A stretch of DNA of 64,000 bases, from positions 1-64,000 of the forward strand of contig NZ_BAAACP010000003.1 of the NCBI RefSeq assembly GCF_039521565.1, in the 5' to 3' direction. This document shows, piece by piece, positions 1-8,865 of the stretch. The DNA is from Paraclostridium tenue (lineage in GTDB: Bacteria; Bacillota; Clostridia; Peptostreptococcales; Peptostreptococcaceae). The notes under the pieces were generated by a model that saw nothing but the letters and a program-made list of their open reading frames with translations, had not been told where the DNA came from and did not search any database. Position 1 is the first letter of the stretch. Every line of letters starts with the position of its first letter. A program made the translations under genes and the position numbers.

Positions 1-88
<88 letters not shown>

Positions 89-103
89 TAATCTTTTTTT
101 AAT

Positions 104-140
104 AAAATTAGCTAGGTTATGTAGTAGCCTAGCTAATTTT
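104..140 (+). terminator. Rho-independent terminator behind the rRNA operon
   Basis: A perfect 13-bp stem (104-116 with 128-140) closes an 11-nt loop. The 3' arm ends in TTTT and is followed by AT-rich sequence. It lies just after the 5S gene and a T-run at 94-100, so it probably ends the rRNA transcript. Confidence 0.8.
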
Positions 141-186
141 ATATTTGTCTAAATTTATAGGGGTAATGGAAATACTAATAAATAAA

Positions 187-214
187 TTGTACTTGAATAA
201 AAGTTTAATATAAA
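187..214 (+). promoter_or_regulatory. Possible sigma-A promoter for the small gene at 259
   Basis: TTGTAC (187-192) and TATAAA (209-214) are separated by 16 nt, about 45 nt before the start codon. The region is very AT-rich, so chance matches are likely. Confidence 0.3.
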
Positions 215-258
215 ACAAATAATTAGATTATATATAATTATTTGTTTTGGAGGATTTT

Positions 259-441
259 ATGTATAGAGTACAATTAAAATATTTAGATGTTAATAGTAAA
301 GAAAATCCAATAATATTTGATTGTCAGTATTTTGATTTTGATAGTGAAAAATATAATTTTAAAAATGTAGTTATGGGTAATTTTATTATAAATAAATTAG
401 AAGTAAATAATGAACATATAGCATTAATAAAAATAAAGTAA
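259..441 (+). CDS. Small protein of unknown function (60 aa)
   Basis: I do not recognise this protein. The ATG at 259 is chosen because GGAGG (249-253) sits 5 nt upstream; an in-frame TTG at 247 overlaps that site and is unlikely. The product is about 60 residues, with no signal peptide or membrane segment, and alternates aromatic/hydrophobic and charged residues in a way that suggests a small beta-rich fold. It is monocistronic: a terminator overlaps its stop codon and the rRNA operon ends just upstream. The good ribosome binding site and dedicated terminator support a real gene. Confidence 0.6.
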   Translation: MYRVQLKYLDVNSKENPIIFDCQYFDFDSEKYNFKNVVMGNFIINKLEVNNEHIALIKIK

Positions 442-476
442 TAAATGTGTAGTTTTAACTACACATTTATTACTTT
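435..476 (+). terminator. Terminator of the small gene at 259
   Basis: A perfect 18-bp stem (435-452 with 459-476) closes a 6-nt TTTTAA loop. The stem begins inside the last codons of the gene, includes the stop codon, and is followed by T-rich sequence. Confidence 0.8.
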
Positions 477-519
477 ATTTTAGATTTTACATGAAATAAA
501 TAATTAAATTTAAATACAT

Positions 520-548
520 CGAAAGCGTGTTCTTCTATATGATATAAT
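520..548 (+). promoter_or_regulatory. Promoter with LexA-box-like operator for the DNA-repair operon
   Basis: A TATAAT -10 element lies at 543-548, 25 nt before the ATG at 574. Immediately upstream, over the -35 region, 520-533 reads CGAAAGCGTGTTCT. The Firmicutes LexA/DinR box is CGAAC-N4-GTTCG, and 8 of the 10 defined positions match. The site would block polymerase binding if LexA occupied it. SOS control of this operon is an inference. Confidence 0.5.
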
Positions 549-573
549 TAATTTATAAAGGAAGGGATAGAAT

Positions 574-2469
574 ATGAATCTTGTAATTAAAGATAATTTA
601 AATGATAGAAAGATTAATGATCTAAAAGATAAATATATAAATTCTATAAAAAATAGTGATAACAAATCAAGTAAAGTTTTATTAATTGTACCAAATAATA
701 AAATAAAATATAAATATGATAATTTATTCAAATTAGATTTTAGTGAAGAGATAAAATCAACTACCTATATATCATTTATATCAAAAGAAGTAATTAAGTT
801 TTGGCCTATAATTGATAAAAAGTGTAGTATCATAACAAATCATAGAATTAAGCCTTCAATTATATCAAATAGTTTAAGTGATTATATTATAAATGAAATA
901 GTTAAAGAAAAAAGAAATCTTGATAACTATTTTCAAGATATTACTGCATCTAATAGGAGTATATCAAGTAGTATATCTTACAATATAAACAAATCAGCTC
1001 AAAGTTTAATGGATTTAAAGAGCATAGGTAATAAAATATATTATTCAAAATCAAACAGAGATAAGATAGATAGATTTTCATACACTCAGATGCAAGAAAT
1101 AATAGATACGTATATAAATTTATTATTAGGAAATTCGATAGTAGATAATTCATTATTGATATATTTATATAATGAATATCTTTTAAAAGATGAGTACTAC
1201 TTAAATGAATTAAAGAGAAATATAAACTATCTAATAGTAGATAGTTTAGAAAATTGTTCAGCATGCGAAGTAGATTTAATATCTAAATTACTAGATAGTG
1301 TATATGACTCACATATATATATTAATGAAACTAAAGATTATGCATCTTTTAATAATGTGGATATGGCTTACATAAAAAAAGAGATATTTAAAAAATGTAA
1401 GGTTATAGAAAATGGATATATTGAAAATGTAGATATAAAAAAATTAATCAATTTATCTAAAGATATAAATTTAAACCAAAGTAATCAATTATATAGTGAG
1501 ATGGTAGTAGAGTCAATTAATAAAGTTATAGAACTTATAAAAAACGGATGTGAGCCAAAAGATATAGCTATAATATGTCCTATAAATAGTACTATATTAG
1601 ATTATCAAATAAAAAATCTTTTATTAGAAAACAAGATAGATGTTTATAATACAAAAAAAGATAAAAGAATTATTGATTACCCATATGCACATGCATTAAT
1701 GGTAGCTTCATGTATATTTTATGAGTGCGAAGAATTATTAAATGAAGAAGATTATATATGTTTTATAAGTCTTTTATTAAATAAGAATAAAATTAAATCT
1801 CTAAAGATATTAAGAGATAAATATACATGCAATGAATATATAGATTTGCTAAATTATATAGAAGATAAAAAAGATAAGAATATAAGTATATATGAGTTTT
1901 TAATTAAATTTTATATAGAAAAGTTATTAAATCTTTCAAATGGAAAAGAAAATGTAAAAATTTGCAAAAGGATAATCCAAGAAAGTGAGAACTTTACAGA
2001 TAATATAAGTTTATTAGGATTTGATAGAAATAAAACTAAAGAAAAGATTTTTATAGAAGCACTTAAAACAAGTATAAAGGATTATTACTCTTTATCTGAA
2101 TTAGAGGAGTTTAGTGAAGAAAACTCTATAGTAATTACTACACCATACACTTACATATCACATAATATGAATCATCCTATACAAATATGGTTAGATATAG
2201 GAAGTAATATGTGGAGTATGAAATCTGAAAAAGAAATAAGTAATGTACAGGTACTTAAAAAATCTTTTGGTCATAATCAAATTTATACTGAAGATATAGA
2301 AGAATTCTATAAGGAGTATTATTTATACAATACAGTATATAATTTATTACTAAACACAAAGAAAGTATATGCATATAAAAGTGAATACACAGTAAATGGA
2401 TATATACAAGAGGGTCTTTTATATAGTCTAATTTTAAAGTTAATAAATAAAGGTGATTTCAATGAGTAA
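574..2469 (+). CDS. Degenerate SF1 helicase-like protein (AddB/RecC-like, no Walker A)
   Basis: I cannot match this 631-aa protein to a characterised gene. Several segments look like worn helicase motifs in the right order: LLIVPNNKIKYKYDNLF near residue 36 (motif Ia-like, compare VPEQYTFESEKRL in AddB), LIVDSLENCSACEVDLI near 218 (where active helicases have DExQD), IAIICPINSTILDYQI near 330 (motif IV-like) and VITTPYTYISHNMNHPIQIW near 520 (motif V region). The N terminus carries no GxxGxGKT loop and there is no nuclease domain. This is the pattern of a helicase-dead partner such as RecC or the AddB helicase region. It is the first gene of a tightly packed operon and overlaps the next gene by 8 nt. 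A structural partner role is an inference. Confidence 0.6.
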   Translation: MNLVIKDNLNDRKINDLKDKYINSIKNSDNKSSKVLLIVPNNKIKYKYDNLFKLDFSEEIKSTTYISFISKEVIKFWPIIDKKCSIITNHRIKPSIISNSLSDYIINEIVKEKRNLDNYFQDITASNRSISSSISYNINKSAQSLMDLKSIGNKIYYSKSNRDKIDRFSYTQMQEIIDTYINLLLGNSIVDNSLLIYLYNEYLLKDEYYLNELKRNINYLIVDSLENCSACEVDLISKLLDSVYDSHIYINETKDYASFNNVDMAYIKKEIFKKCKVIENGYIENVDIKKLINLSKDINLNQSNQLYSEMVVESINKVIELIKNGCEPKDIAIICPINSTILDYQIKNLLLENKIDVYNTKKDKRIIDYPYAHALMVASCIFYECEELLNEEDYICFISLLLNKNKIKSLKILRDKYTCNEYIDLLNYIEDKKDKNISIYEFLIKFYIEKLLNLSNGKENVKICKRIIQESENFTDNISLLGFDRNKTKEKIFIEALKTSIKDYYSLSELEEFSEENSIVITTPYTYISHNMNHPIQIWLDIGSNMWSMKSEKEISNVQVLKKSFGHNQIYTEDIEEFYKEYYLYNTVYNLLLNTKKVYAYKSEYTVNGYIQEGLLYSLILKLINKGDFNE

Positions 2470-4675
2470 AATAAATTACAGAGAAGATCAAATACCTATA
2501 ATTAATTATGAGAGAGGTACTATGGCAGTTCCAGCGGTTCCAGGAGCTGGAAAAACCTTCATAGTTACAAATTTAGTTGCTAAGTTAATAAAAGAAGGTA
2601 TGAATAAACCTGGTAAAATACTTATACTTACATATATGAATAGTGCAGTTAATAATTTTAAAGGCAGAATAGCTAAGTTATTAGAAGAAAATGATATAAA
2701 GGAAACTAATTCCTATGAAGTTATGACAATACATAGCCTAGCTGTAAAGATAATAAAAGAAAAACCTGAAATAGTTATGTTAAATGAAGAGTTTAGCATA
2801 GTAGATGATTTAAAGAAAAGCATAATATTAAATGAATGTATAAATAATTTTAAAAATAATGGAGGCGAAAAAGCTTTTAACTTCTTTGTTAAAGAACAAA
2901 GAGATGATGAATGGAAAAATAGATGTCTAGAAGCATGGAATCAAGGATTCTTTGATTTAGTAGTAAATTCTATAAGCGAGTTAAAGTATAAATATATTTC
3001 TCCTCAAAAACTAGAAAATATAATATTAAATGGACATAAAGGAATATTAAAGTGCATTTTACCTATATATAAAGAATATGATAAGAGATTAAAAAATAAT
3101 GGACTTTTAGATTATGATGATATTTTAATACTTGCATATGAAGCACTTAGTAATGATGAAGATTTGAAAATTAAATTTCAAAATAGATATTCATATATAT
3201 TTGAAGATGAATGTCAAGATTCTAATGAACTTCAAGGTAAAATAATAAAATTAATATCAGAAAATAATAATAATCTAGTAAGAGTTGGTGATGTTAATCA
3301 GAGTATAAATGGAACTTTTTCTTCCTCAGACCCAATATTTTTTAAAAATTTTATGGAAGAAGCTGATAATTGTTACAAGATGGATATGTCTAATAGAAGT
3401 TCTAAAGATATTATAGAGTTAGCAAATGAGTTAGTAGAATTTATAACAAAAGATTTTTATTTAAATGATTGTAAAAGTGCTTTAGAGAAAATGGTAATTA
3501 GGACAGTTCAAAAAGGTAAAGGATATAAGGAAAATCCAAAGACAGATAAATACTTACTGAATGCAAAATGGTATGAAACTTGGGAAAAAGAAATAGCTCA
3601 GACTGTTAAATTTATAGAATATATAAAAAGAACAACTCCAGAAAAAAGTATAGTAATATTAGTTCCATTTAATAATCAGGTAAGAGAAGTTGCTGAAGTT
3701 TTAGAAAGTCATAATATAGAATTTGATGAGCTTGGACCAAATTCATCTCATAAAAGAAAAGTCATAAATAGTATAGGATATATAGTTGATTTTTTAGCAC
3801 AGTGTGATGATGTTAATAAATTAGTAAATATATTTGATAAGATATATATTAATACAGATAATAAAATTGGAAAAGATGAATTTTTATCTAAATTAAAAAG
3901 GTACGATGTTGAAGATATAATATACGATACAGATAACGTGATTAAAGATATTGTAATAGATAACAAAGATAAAATATATCTTGACTTTATAAATGGTATA
4001 AATAAAATAAAAAATATTTTAGATTACATATCAGTAAAATTGGATGAGCTAATTTTACTAATAGGAGATAACATAGACGTAACTTGTGAAGAAAAATCAA
4101 TGATATATTATGTAGCTTTTTATGTAAAACATTTGATTTTAGATAATCCAAATACAAGTTTATATGACATAGGTAAAATATTGTTAGATGATAGAAATAG
4201 AGTGTTCAATTATATAAGCGAGATTATATATGAAATAAATGGATATGAACCTAAACCTGGTGGGATTACTGTATGTACCTATCATAAATCAAAAGGAATG
4301 GAATGGGATGTAGTATTTTTACTTGATTTAACTGAATTTAAATTTCCAGCAGATATAAATCAAAAATTCCAAGGTGAGTTATGGTACTTAAAAGATAGGT
4401 ATAAAAATCCAGTAGCTATTGCTAAATCAGAAGTGGAAGCTATTGTAACAGGTGAAAAACCAAAAGATTGTATGTATAAACACAAAATAAATATAATAAA
4501 TGAAAAAATAAGATTGTTATATGTAGGTATAACTAGAGCAAAAGAGATGTTAATGTTATCTGGACACACTTATAAGGATAACAATTTAAATAAAAAGCAA
4601 CAACAAAAGCCATCTTTTTATTTTAATAAGTTAGGTAGATTTATAAAAGAAAAAAGGGGTGAGTTAGTTGAATAA
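2462..4675 (+). CDS. UvrD/PcrA-type SF1A DNA helicase
   Basis: A 737-aa ATP-dependent 3'-5' DNA helicase of the UvrD/RecB type. All motifs look intact: Walker A VPGAGKTF near residue 27, motif Ia ILILTYMNSAV, motif II FEDECQDS near 247, motif III VGDVNQSIN near 276, motif V CTYHKSKGMEWD near 605 and motif VI LLYVGITRAKE near 685. The ATG at 2462 is preferred over the GTG at 2453 because AGGTG lies 6-7 nt before it. It overlaps the stop of the upstream gene by 8 nt and the start of the nuclease gene by 8 nt, suggesting translational coupling. It carries no nuclease domain, which appears to be supplied by the next gene. Confidence 0.85.
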   Translation: MSKINYREDQIPIINYERGTMAVPAVPGAGKTFIVTNLVAKLIKEGMNKPGKILILTYMNSAVNNFKGRIAKLLEENDIKETNSYEVMTIHSLAVKIIKEKPEIVMLNEEFSIVDDLKKSIILNECINNFKNNGGEKAFNFFVKEQRDDEWKNRCLEAWNQGFFDLVVNSISELKYKYISPQKLENIILNGHKGILKCILPIYKEYDKRLKNNGLLDYDDILILAYEALSNDEDLKIKFQNRYSYIFEDECQDSNELQGKIIKLISENNNNLVRVGDVNQSINGTFSSSDPIFFKNFMEEADNCYKMDMSNRSSKDIIELANELVEFITKDFYLNDCKSALEKMVIRTVQKGKGYKENPKTDKYLLNAKWYETWEKEIAQTVKFIEYIKRTTPEKSIVILVPFNNQVREVAEVLESHNIEFDELGPNSSHKRKVINSIGYIVDFLAQCDDVNKLVNIFDKIYINTDNKIGKDEFLSKLKRYDVEDIIYDTDNVIKDIVIDNKDKIYLDFINGINKIKNILDYISVKLDELILLIGDNIDVTCEEKSMIYYVAFYVKHLILDNPNTSLYDIGKILLDDRNRVFNYISEIIYEINGYEPKPGGITVCTYHKSKGMEWDVVFLLDLTEFKFPADINQKFQGELWYLKDRYKNPVAIAKSEVEAIVTGEKPKDCMYKHKINIINEKIRLLYVGITRAKEMLMLSGHTYKDNNLNKKQQQKPSFYFNKLGRFIKEKRGELVE

Positions 4676-5429
4676 AAAACTAGATAATTTTTTATACAGT
4701 CAAAATTCTATAAATACATATAAAAATTGTCCTTTAAAATTTAAATTTAAATATATAGATAAGCTAAATTGGAAGCAAGATGATGAAGGTAGCAGAGAAT
4801 ATTATGAAAATCTTAGATTAGGTACGGATTTTCATCTAATATGCGAACGACATTTTAGCAATATACCAACAGGAATAGAATATGCAGATAATAAAGAATT
4901 TAATATATGGCTGGATAAAATAAAAAGACTTGTGCCTATAAAGAAGAATAAAATTTATCTTCCTGAGTATGAAGCAAGATATAGATTAGGAAAATTTAAT
5001 ATACAAGCAAAGTATGATTTAATAGTTTTAGATGAAAATAATATTAGCATATGGGACTGGAAAACAGAAAATAGAAAATTAGAATATAAAAATGTTGAAA
5101 ACAGAATTCAAACTCTAGTTTATTTATTTTTATGTGGTGAAGTTGTAAATAAAATACATAACTTAAATTTAGATTATGAGAATATAAGTATAAACTATTA
5201 TCAACCAGAATATTACAATGAGCCGATAACTATTCAATACAGTGAAGAAAGACATAACAGTATAAAAAAACAAATAGAAGTTTATATAGATAATATAAGA
5301 AAAACAAATTACGATGATGAGTCTAGTATAAAAAATACTAAGCATTGTAAGTTTTGTGAATTTAATAAGTTATGTAACAATGAAGATATAAACTATAGCA
5401 TATTGGAGGATGAAATATATGAGTCTTAG
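4668..5429 (+). CDS. RecB/Cas4-like PD-(D/E)XK nuclease with predicted 4Fe-4S cluster
   Basis: A 253-aa stand-alone nuclease of the Cas4/AddB-C-terminal type. It shows TDFHLICERHF (GxxxH-like motif), KYDLIVLDENN plus IWDWKTEN near residues 113-132 (D...D-x-K catalytic core) and RIQTLVYLF (QxxxY motif). Four cysteines sit where AddB and Cas4 hold an iron-sulphur cluster: Cys21 in NCPLKF and Cys227, Cys230, Cys236 in CKFCEFNKLC. The start is TTG at 4668, with AGGGGTGAG 5-7 nt before it and an 8-nt overlap with the helicase gene. It overlaps addB by 11 nt. It probably acts with the two upstream proteins on DNA ends. Confidence 0.8.
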   Translation: MNKKLDNFLYSQNSINTYKNCPLKFKFKYIDKLNWKQDDEGSREYYENLRLGTDFHLICERHFSNIPTGIEYADNKEFNIWLDKIKRLVPIKKNKIYLPEYEARYRLGKFNIQAKYDLIVLDENNISIWDWKTENRKLEYKNVENRIQTLVYLFLCGEVVNKIHNLNLDYENISINYYQPEYYNEPITIQYSEERHNSIKKQIEVYIDNIRKTNYDDESSIKNTKHCKFCEFNKLCNNEDINYSILEDEIYES

Positions 5430-8400
5430 GTTTATATTCGGAAGAAGTGGTAGTGGTAAAACAACATATTGTTTAAATGATATATCAAAAAAAGTAAATG
5501 ATGGAGATACTGCTCCTATAATATTATTAGTTCCGGAACAATATACATTTGAAAGTGAAAAAAGATTAAGTAAACATATAGAAAAGGATCCTTATCTTAG
5601 AGCAAGGGTTCTTAGCTTTAAAACATTAAGTAATATAGTATTTTCTCAAGTTGGAGGACTTACAGATATAAATATAAATGCAAGTGGTAGATCTATGATG
5701 ATTTATAAAGCATTAGATGAAGTTAGTGATGACTTACAAATTTTTTCAAAAGCATCTAATCAACCAGGATTTATAGGAACTATATCAGATATGATATCTG
5801 AATTTAAGCAGTATAATATTACATCAGAAGCTTTAGAAAATGTAGCAGGAGAAGTTAATAGTGAAACACTTAAGTTGAAATTACAAGATATAAGTAAAAT
5901 TTATGATAATTATGAAAAAATATTACATGAAAACTATATAGACTCACAAGATTTATTAGCATCACTAGCAGATAAAATAGAAATGTGTAGCTATTTTGAC
6001 AACGCAAAAATATATATAGATGAATTTACAGGATTTACACCAAATCAGTACAGAGTAATAAGAAGTTTACTATTAAAGGCATCTGAAGTTAATATAGCTT
6101 TAACTTTAGATAACAATTTAGTAAAAACTTATAATAAGAGAGATGTATTTTCCCGTACTAAATTTACAGAAGAAAAACTAAGAAAATTATGTTTGGAATC
6201 TGGAATTAACATAAAACCTGATATAAGTTTAAATGCAACTAAAATAAAAAGATTTGATGGAAATGAAGAGTTAGAACATTTAGAAAGAAACTATTTTTCA
6301 TATCCTTATAAAGTTTATGAAGGAGAAACTAAAAGTATAGCTATAAAAGAATTTAGTAATTTATATTCAGAAGTAGAGCAAATAGCAAAAGAAATAGTAT
6401 TTTTAGTAAGAGAACAAGGTCTTAGATATAGAGATATAACTGTATCAACTAGAGATTTAAATAGATATGATTTTTTAGTACAATCAATATTTAAAGAATA
6501 TGAGATACCAAATTTTATAGATAACAAAACGGAAGCTAAAAATAATCCTATCATAGTTTTAATAATATCAGCATTAGAAATGCAAAGTAGAAGATATAGT
6601 TATGAAACTATGTTTAGATACTTAAAAAGTGGATTATTAGGAATTGATATTGAAGATATAAGTTTACTTGAAAATTATGTTTTAGCAAATGGGATAAAAG
6701 GTAAGAAGTGGTTTGAAGAAAGATGGAATTATAGATTAAATCATAGATTAAATGATGATGAAGATGAATATGAGATAGAAGTTATAGAAAGAGTTAATGA
6801 AATCAGAAAAATAGTAATAAATCCTATAATTAAGTTACAAGAAAAAGTAAAAGGTAAAAATAAAGCCAAAGATATATGTAAGTATATATATGAATTTTTA
6901 CTAGATATTAATATACCAGATACTATAAAGAATATGATAGATAATTTCAAATCAAATAATGATATAGATTTAGCTAATCAATATTCTCAAGTTTGGGAAA
7001 TCGTAGTTGATATATTAGATCAAATTGTTGAAATTATGGGAGAAGATACAATAAGTTTAGATAAATTTATTAAAGTAATAAGTATAGGATTTGATGAATA
7101 TGAACTAGCTACAGTTCCTCCAAGTTTAGATCAAGTTTTAGTAAGTAGCGTTGATAGAATGAAAAATCAAAATACTAAATATTTATATCTAATAGGAACT
7201 ACAGATGGAATATTCCCATTAATATCAAAAGATGATGGGATATTAAATGATAAAGATAGAGAAAATCTAGAAAACAGTGGGGTTGAAGTAGATATAGATA
7301 GTAAGACAAAGACATTTGAAGAACAATTTTTAGTGTATAAAGCATTGACATCAACAACAAACTCTCTAACAATAACTTATCCTATAGCCGATCATGAAGG
7401 AAAAACTTTAAGACCATCTGTAATAGTTTCTAGACTTAAAAAGATTTTCAAAAATATTAAGAATGAAAGTTATTTAAGTGATAGAATTTATGCTACTAGT
7501 GAAGATATAGTTGAAAATATAACTACAAAAGCACCAGTTTTTAATGAACTTATAAAATCTATAAAAGATTTTGAAGAAAATAAATATATAAATCCTGTAT
7601 GGCTAGATTTATATAAATATTATATACAAGATGAAGATTATCATATTAGAGCTAAAAACATAGTGGAAGGACTAAATTATACTAATCAAGTTAAGAAGGT
7701 AGAAAGTGAGAAGATAAGAGAATTATATAATAATAAATTATTTAGTGTATCAAGACTTGAAAAATATGCTCAATGCCCATTTGCATATTTTATTCAATAC
7801 GGTCTTAAAGCAAAAGAAAGAAAAGAGTTTGAATTTACTCCACCTGATTTTGGAACTTTCGTTCATAATATATTAGACAAGTTTTCAAAACAATTATCTA
7901 AAGATAATTTAGATTGGAGAGAAATAACTCCAGAATATATAGTTGATAAAGTCACAATTATAGTGGATGAATTAATATCAAAAATACCTGGATATATACT
8001 AGAAAGTTCAGCAAGATATAAATATCTATCTTATAGATTAAGAAATATGCTTATATTTGCAATATCTATAATTAGTGAACAGATAAAAAAAGGATCTTTT
8101 GACCCTACAGATTATGAAGTTGAGTTTGGTGTAAAAGGAAAATATCCTCCGATTAAAATAGTTTTAGATAATGGAGAAGAGATAAACTTAATAGGTCAAA
8201 TAGATAGAGTAGATATGCTAGAAGAAGGACAGGAAAAATATATAAGGATAGTAGATTACAAGTCAGGTAATAAAAATATAAGCTTAACAGATGTGTATTA
8301 TGGATTGCAACTTCAATTATTGGTATATTTAGATGCAATATTAGAAAGTTCAAAATATAATGATGGAAATTTAAACCCTGCAGCAATACTTTATTTTAAA

Positions 8401-8865
8401 ATAGATGATCCTATAATAAAATCTAATGAAGATATGGAAGATGATAATATAAGAGAAGAAATATTAAAACAACTTAAAATGAAAGGTTTGGTATTAAAAG
8501 ATAGCAATGTAATTAGAAAAATGGATAATACATTACCAGAAGGAGATAAAGGAACATCTTTAGTAGTACCTGTCTCTATAAATAAAGATGGGACAATATC
8601 AAAGACTACTTCAGGGGTAAATCAAGAAGAATTTAATGTGCTTAGAAAGTATGTAAAACATACTATAAAAGAATTAAGTAAAGATATGCTTGATGGAAAT
8701 ATAGGCATAACTCCATATAAATCTAAAGAGTTAACATCTTGCGATTTTTGTAGTTTTTCATCAATATGCCAATTTGATAGTACATTTAAGGATAATAACT
8801 ATAGAATTATAAACAAAAAAAGTCAAGATGAAATAATAAATAAAATGAGAGGAGAGGTTGAGTAG
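5419..8865 (+). CDS. addB: ATP-dependent helicase/deoxyribonuclease subunit B
   Basis: AddB, partner of AddA in the Firmicutes equivalent of RecBCD, which resects double-strand breaks for recombination. From the ATG at 5419 it has 1148 aa, close to the 1166 aa of B. subtilis AddB. Walker A GRSGSGKTT is at residues 7-15 and the helicase-like region fills the first two thirds. The C-terminal nuclease domain shows GTFVHNILDKF and RIVDYKSG. The Fe-S cysteines are in QCPFAYF (near 784) and CDFCSFSSIC (near 1107). The second ATG (5419) is chosen over 5410 because GGAGG at 5405-5409 has proper spacing only to it. The gene overlaps the upstream nuclease and abuts addA. Confidence 0.95.
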   Translation: MSLRFIFGRSGSGKTTYCLNDISKKVNDGDTAPIILLVPEQYTFESEKRLSKHIEKDPYLRARVLSFKTLSNIVFSQVGGLTDININASGRSMMIYKALDEVSDDLQIFSKASNQPGFIGTISDMISEFKQYNITSEALENVAGEVNSETLKLKLQDISKIYDNYEKILHENYIDSQDLLASLADKIEMCSYFDNAKIYIDEFTGFTPNQYRVIRSLLLKASEVNIALTLDNNLVKTYNKRDVFSRTKFTEEKLRKLCLESGINIKPDISLNATKIKRFDGNEELEHLERNYFSYPYKVYEGETKSIAIKEFSNLYSEVEQIAKEIVFLVREQGLRYRDITVSTRDLNRYDFLVQSIFKEYEIPNFIDNKTEAKNNPIIVLIISALEMQSRRYSYETMFRYLKSGLLGIDIEDISLLENYVLANGIKGKKWFEERWNYRLNHRLNDDEDEYEIEVIERVNEIRKIVINPIIKLQEKVKGKNKAKDICKYIYEFLLDINIPDTIKNMIDNFKSNNDIDLANQYSQVWEIVVDILDQIVEIMGEDTISLDKFIKVISIGFDEYELATVPPSLDQVLVSSVDRMKNQNTKYLYLIGTTDGIFPLISKDDGILNDKDRENLENSGVEVDIDSKTKTFEEQFLVYKALTSTTNSLTITYPIADHEGKTLRPSVIVSRLKKIFKNIKNESYLSDRIYATSEDIVENITTKAPVFNELIKSIKDFEENKYINPVWLDLYKYYIQDEDYHIRAKNIVEGLNYTNQVKKVESEKIRELYNNKLFSVSRLEKYAQCPFAYFIQYGLKAKERKEFEFTPPDFGTFVHNILDKFSKQLSKDNLDWREITPEYIVDKVTIIVDELISKIPGYILESSARYKYLSYRLRNMLIFAISIISEQIKKGSFDPTDYEVEFGVKGKYPPIKIVLDNGEEINLIGQIDRVDMLEEGQEKYIRIVDYKSGNKNISLTDVYYGLQLQLLVYLDAILESSKYNDGNLNPAAILYFKIDDPIIKSNEDMEDDNIREEILKQLKMKGLVLKDSNVIRKMDNTLPEGDKGTSLVVPVSINKDGTISKTTSGVNQEEFNVLRKYVKHTIKELSKDMLDGNIGITPYKSKELTSCDFCSFSSICQFDSTFKDNNYRIINKKSQDEIINKMRGEVE

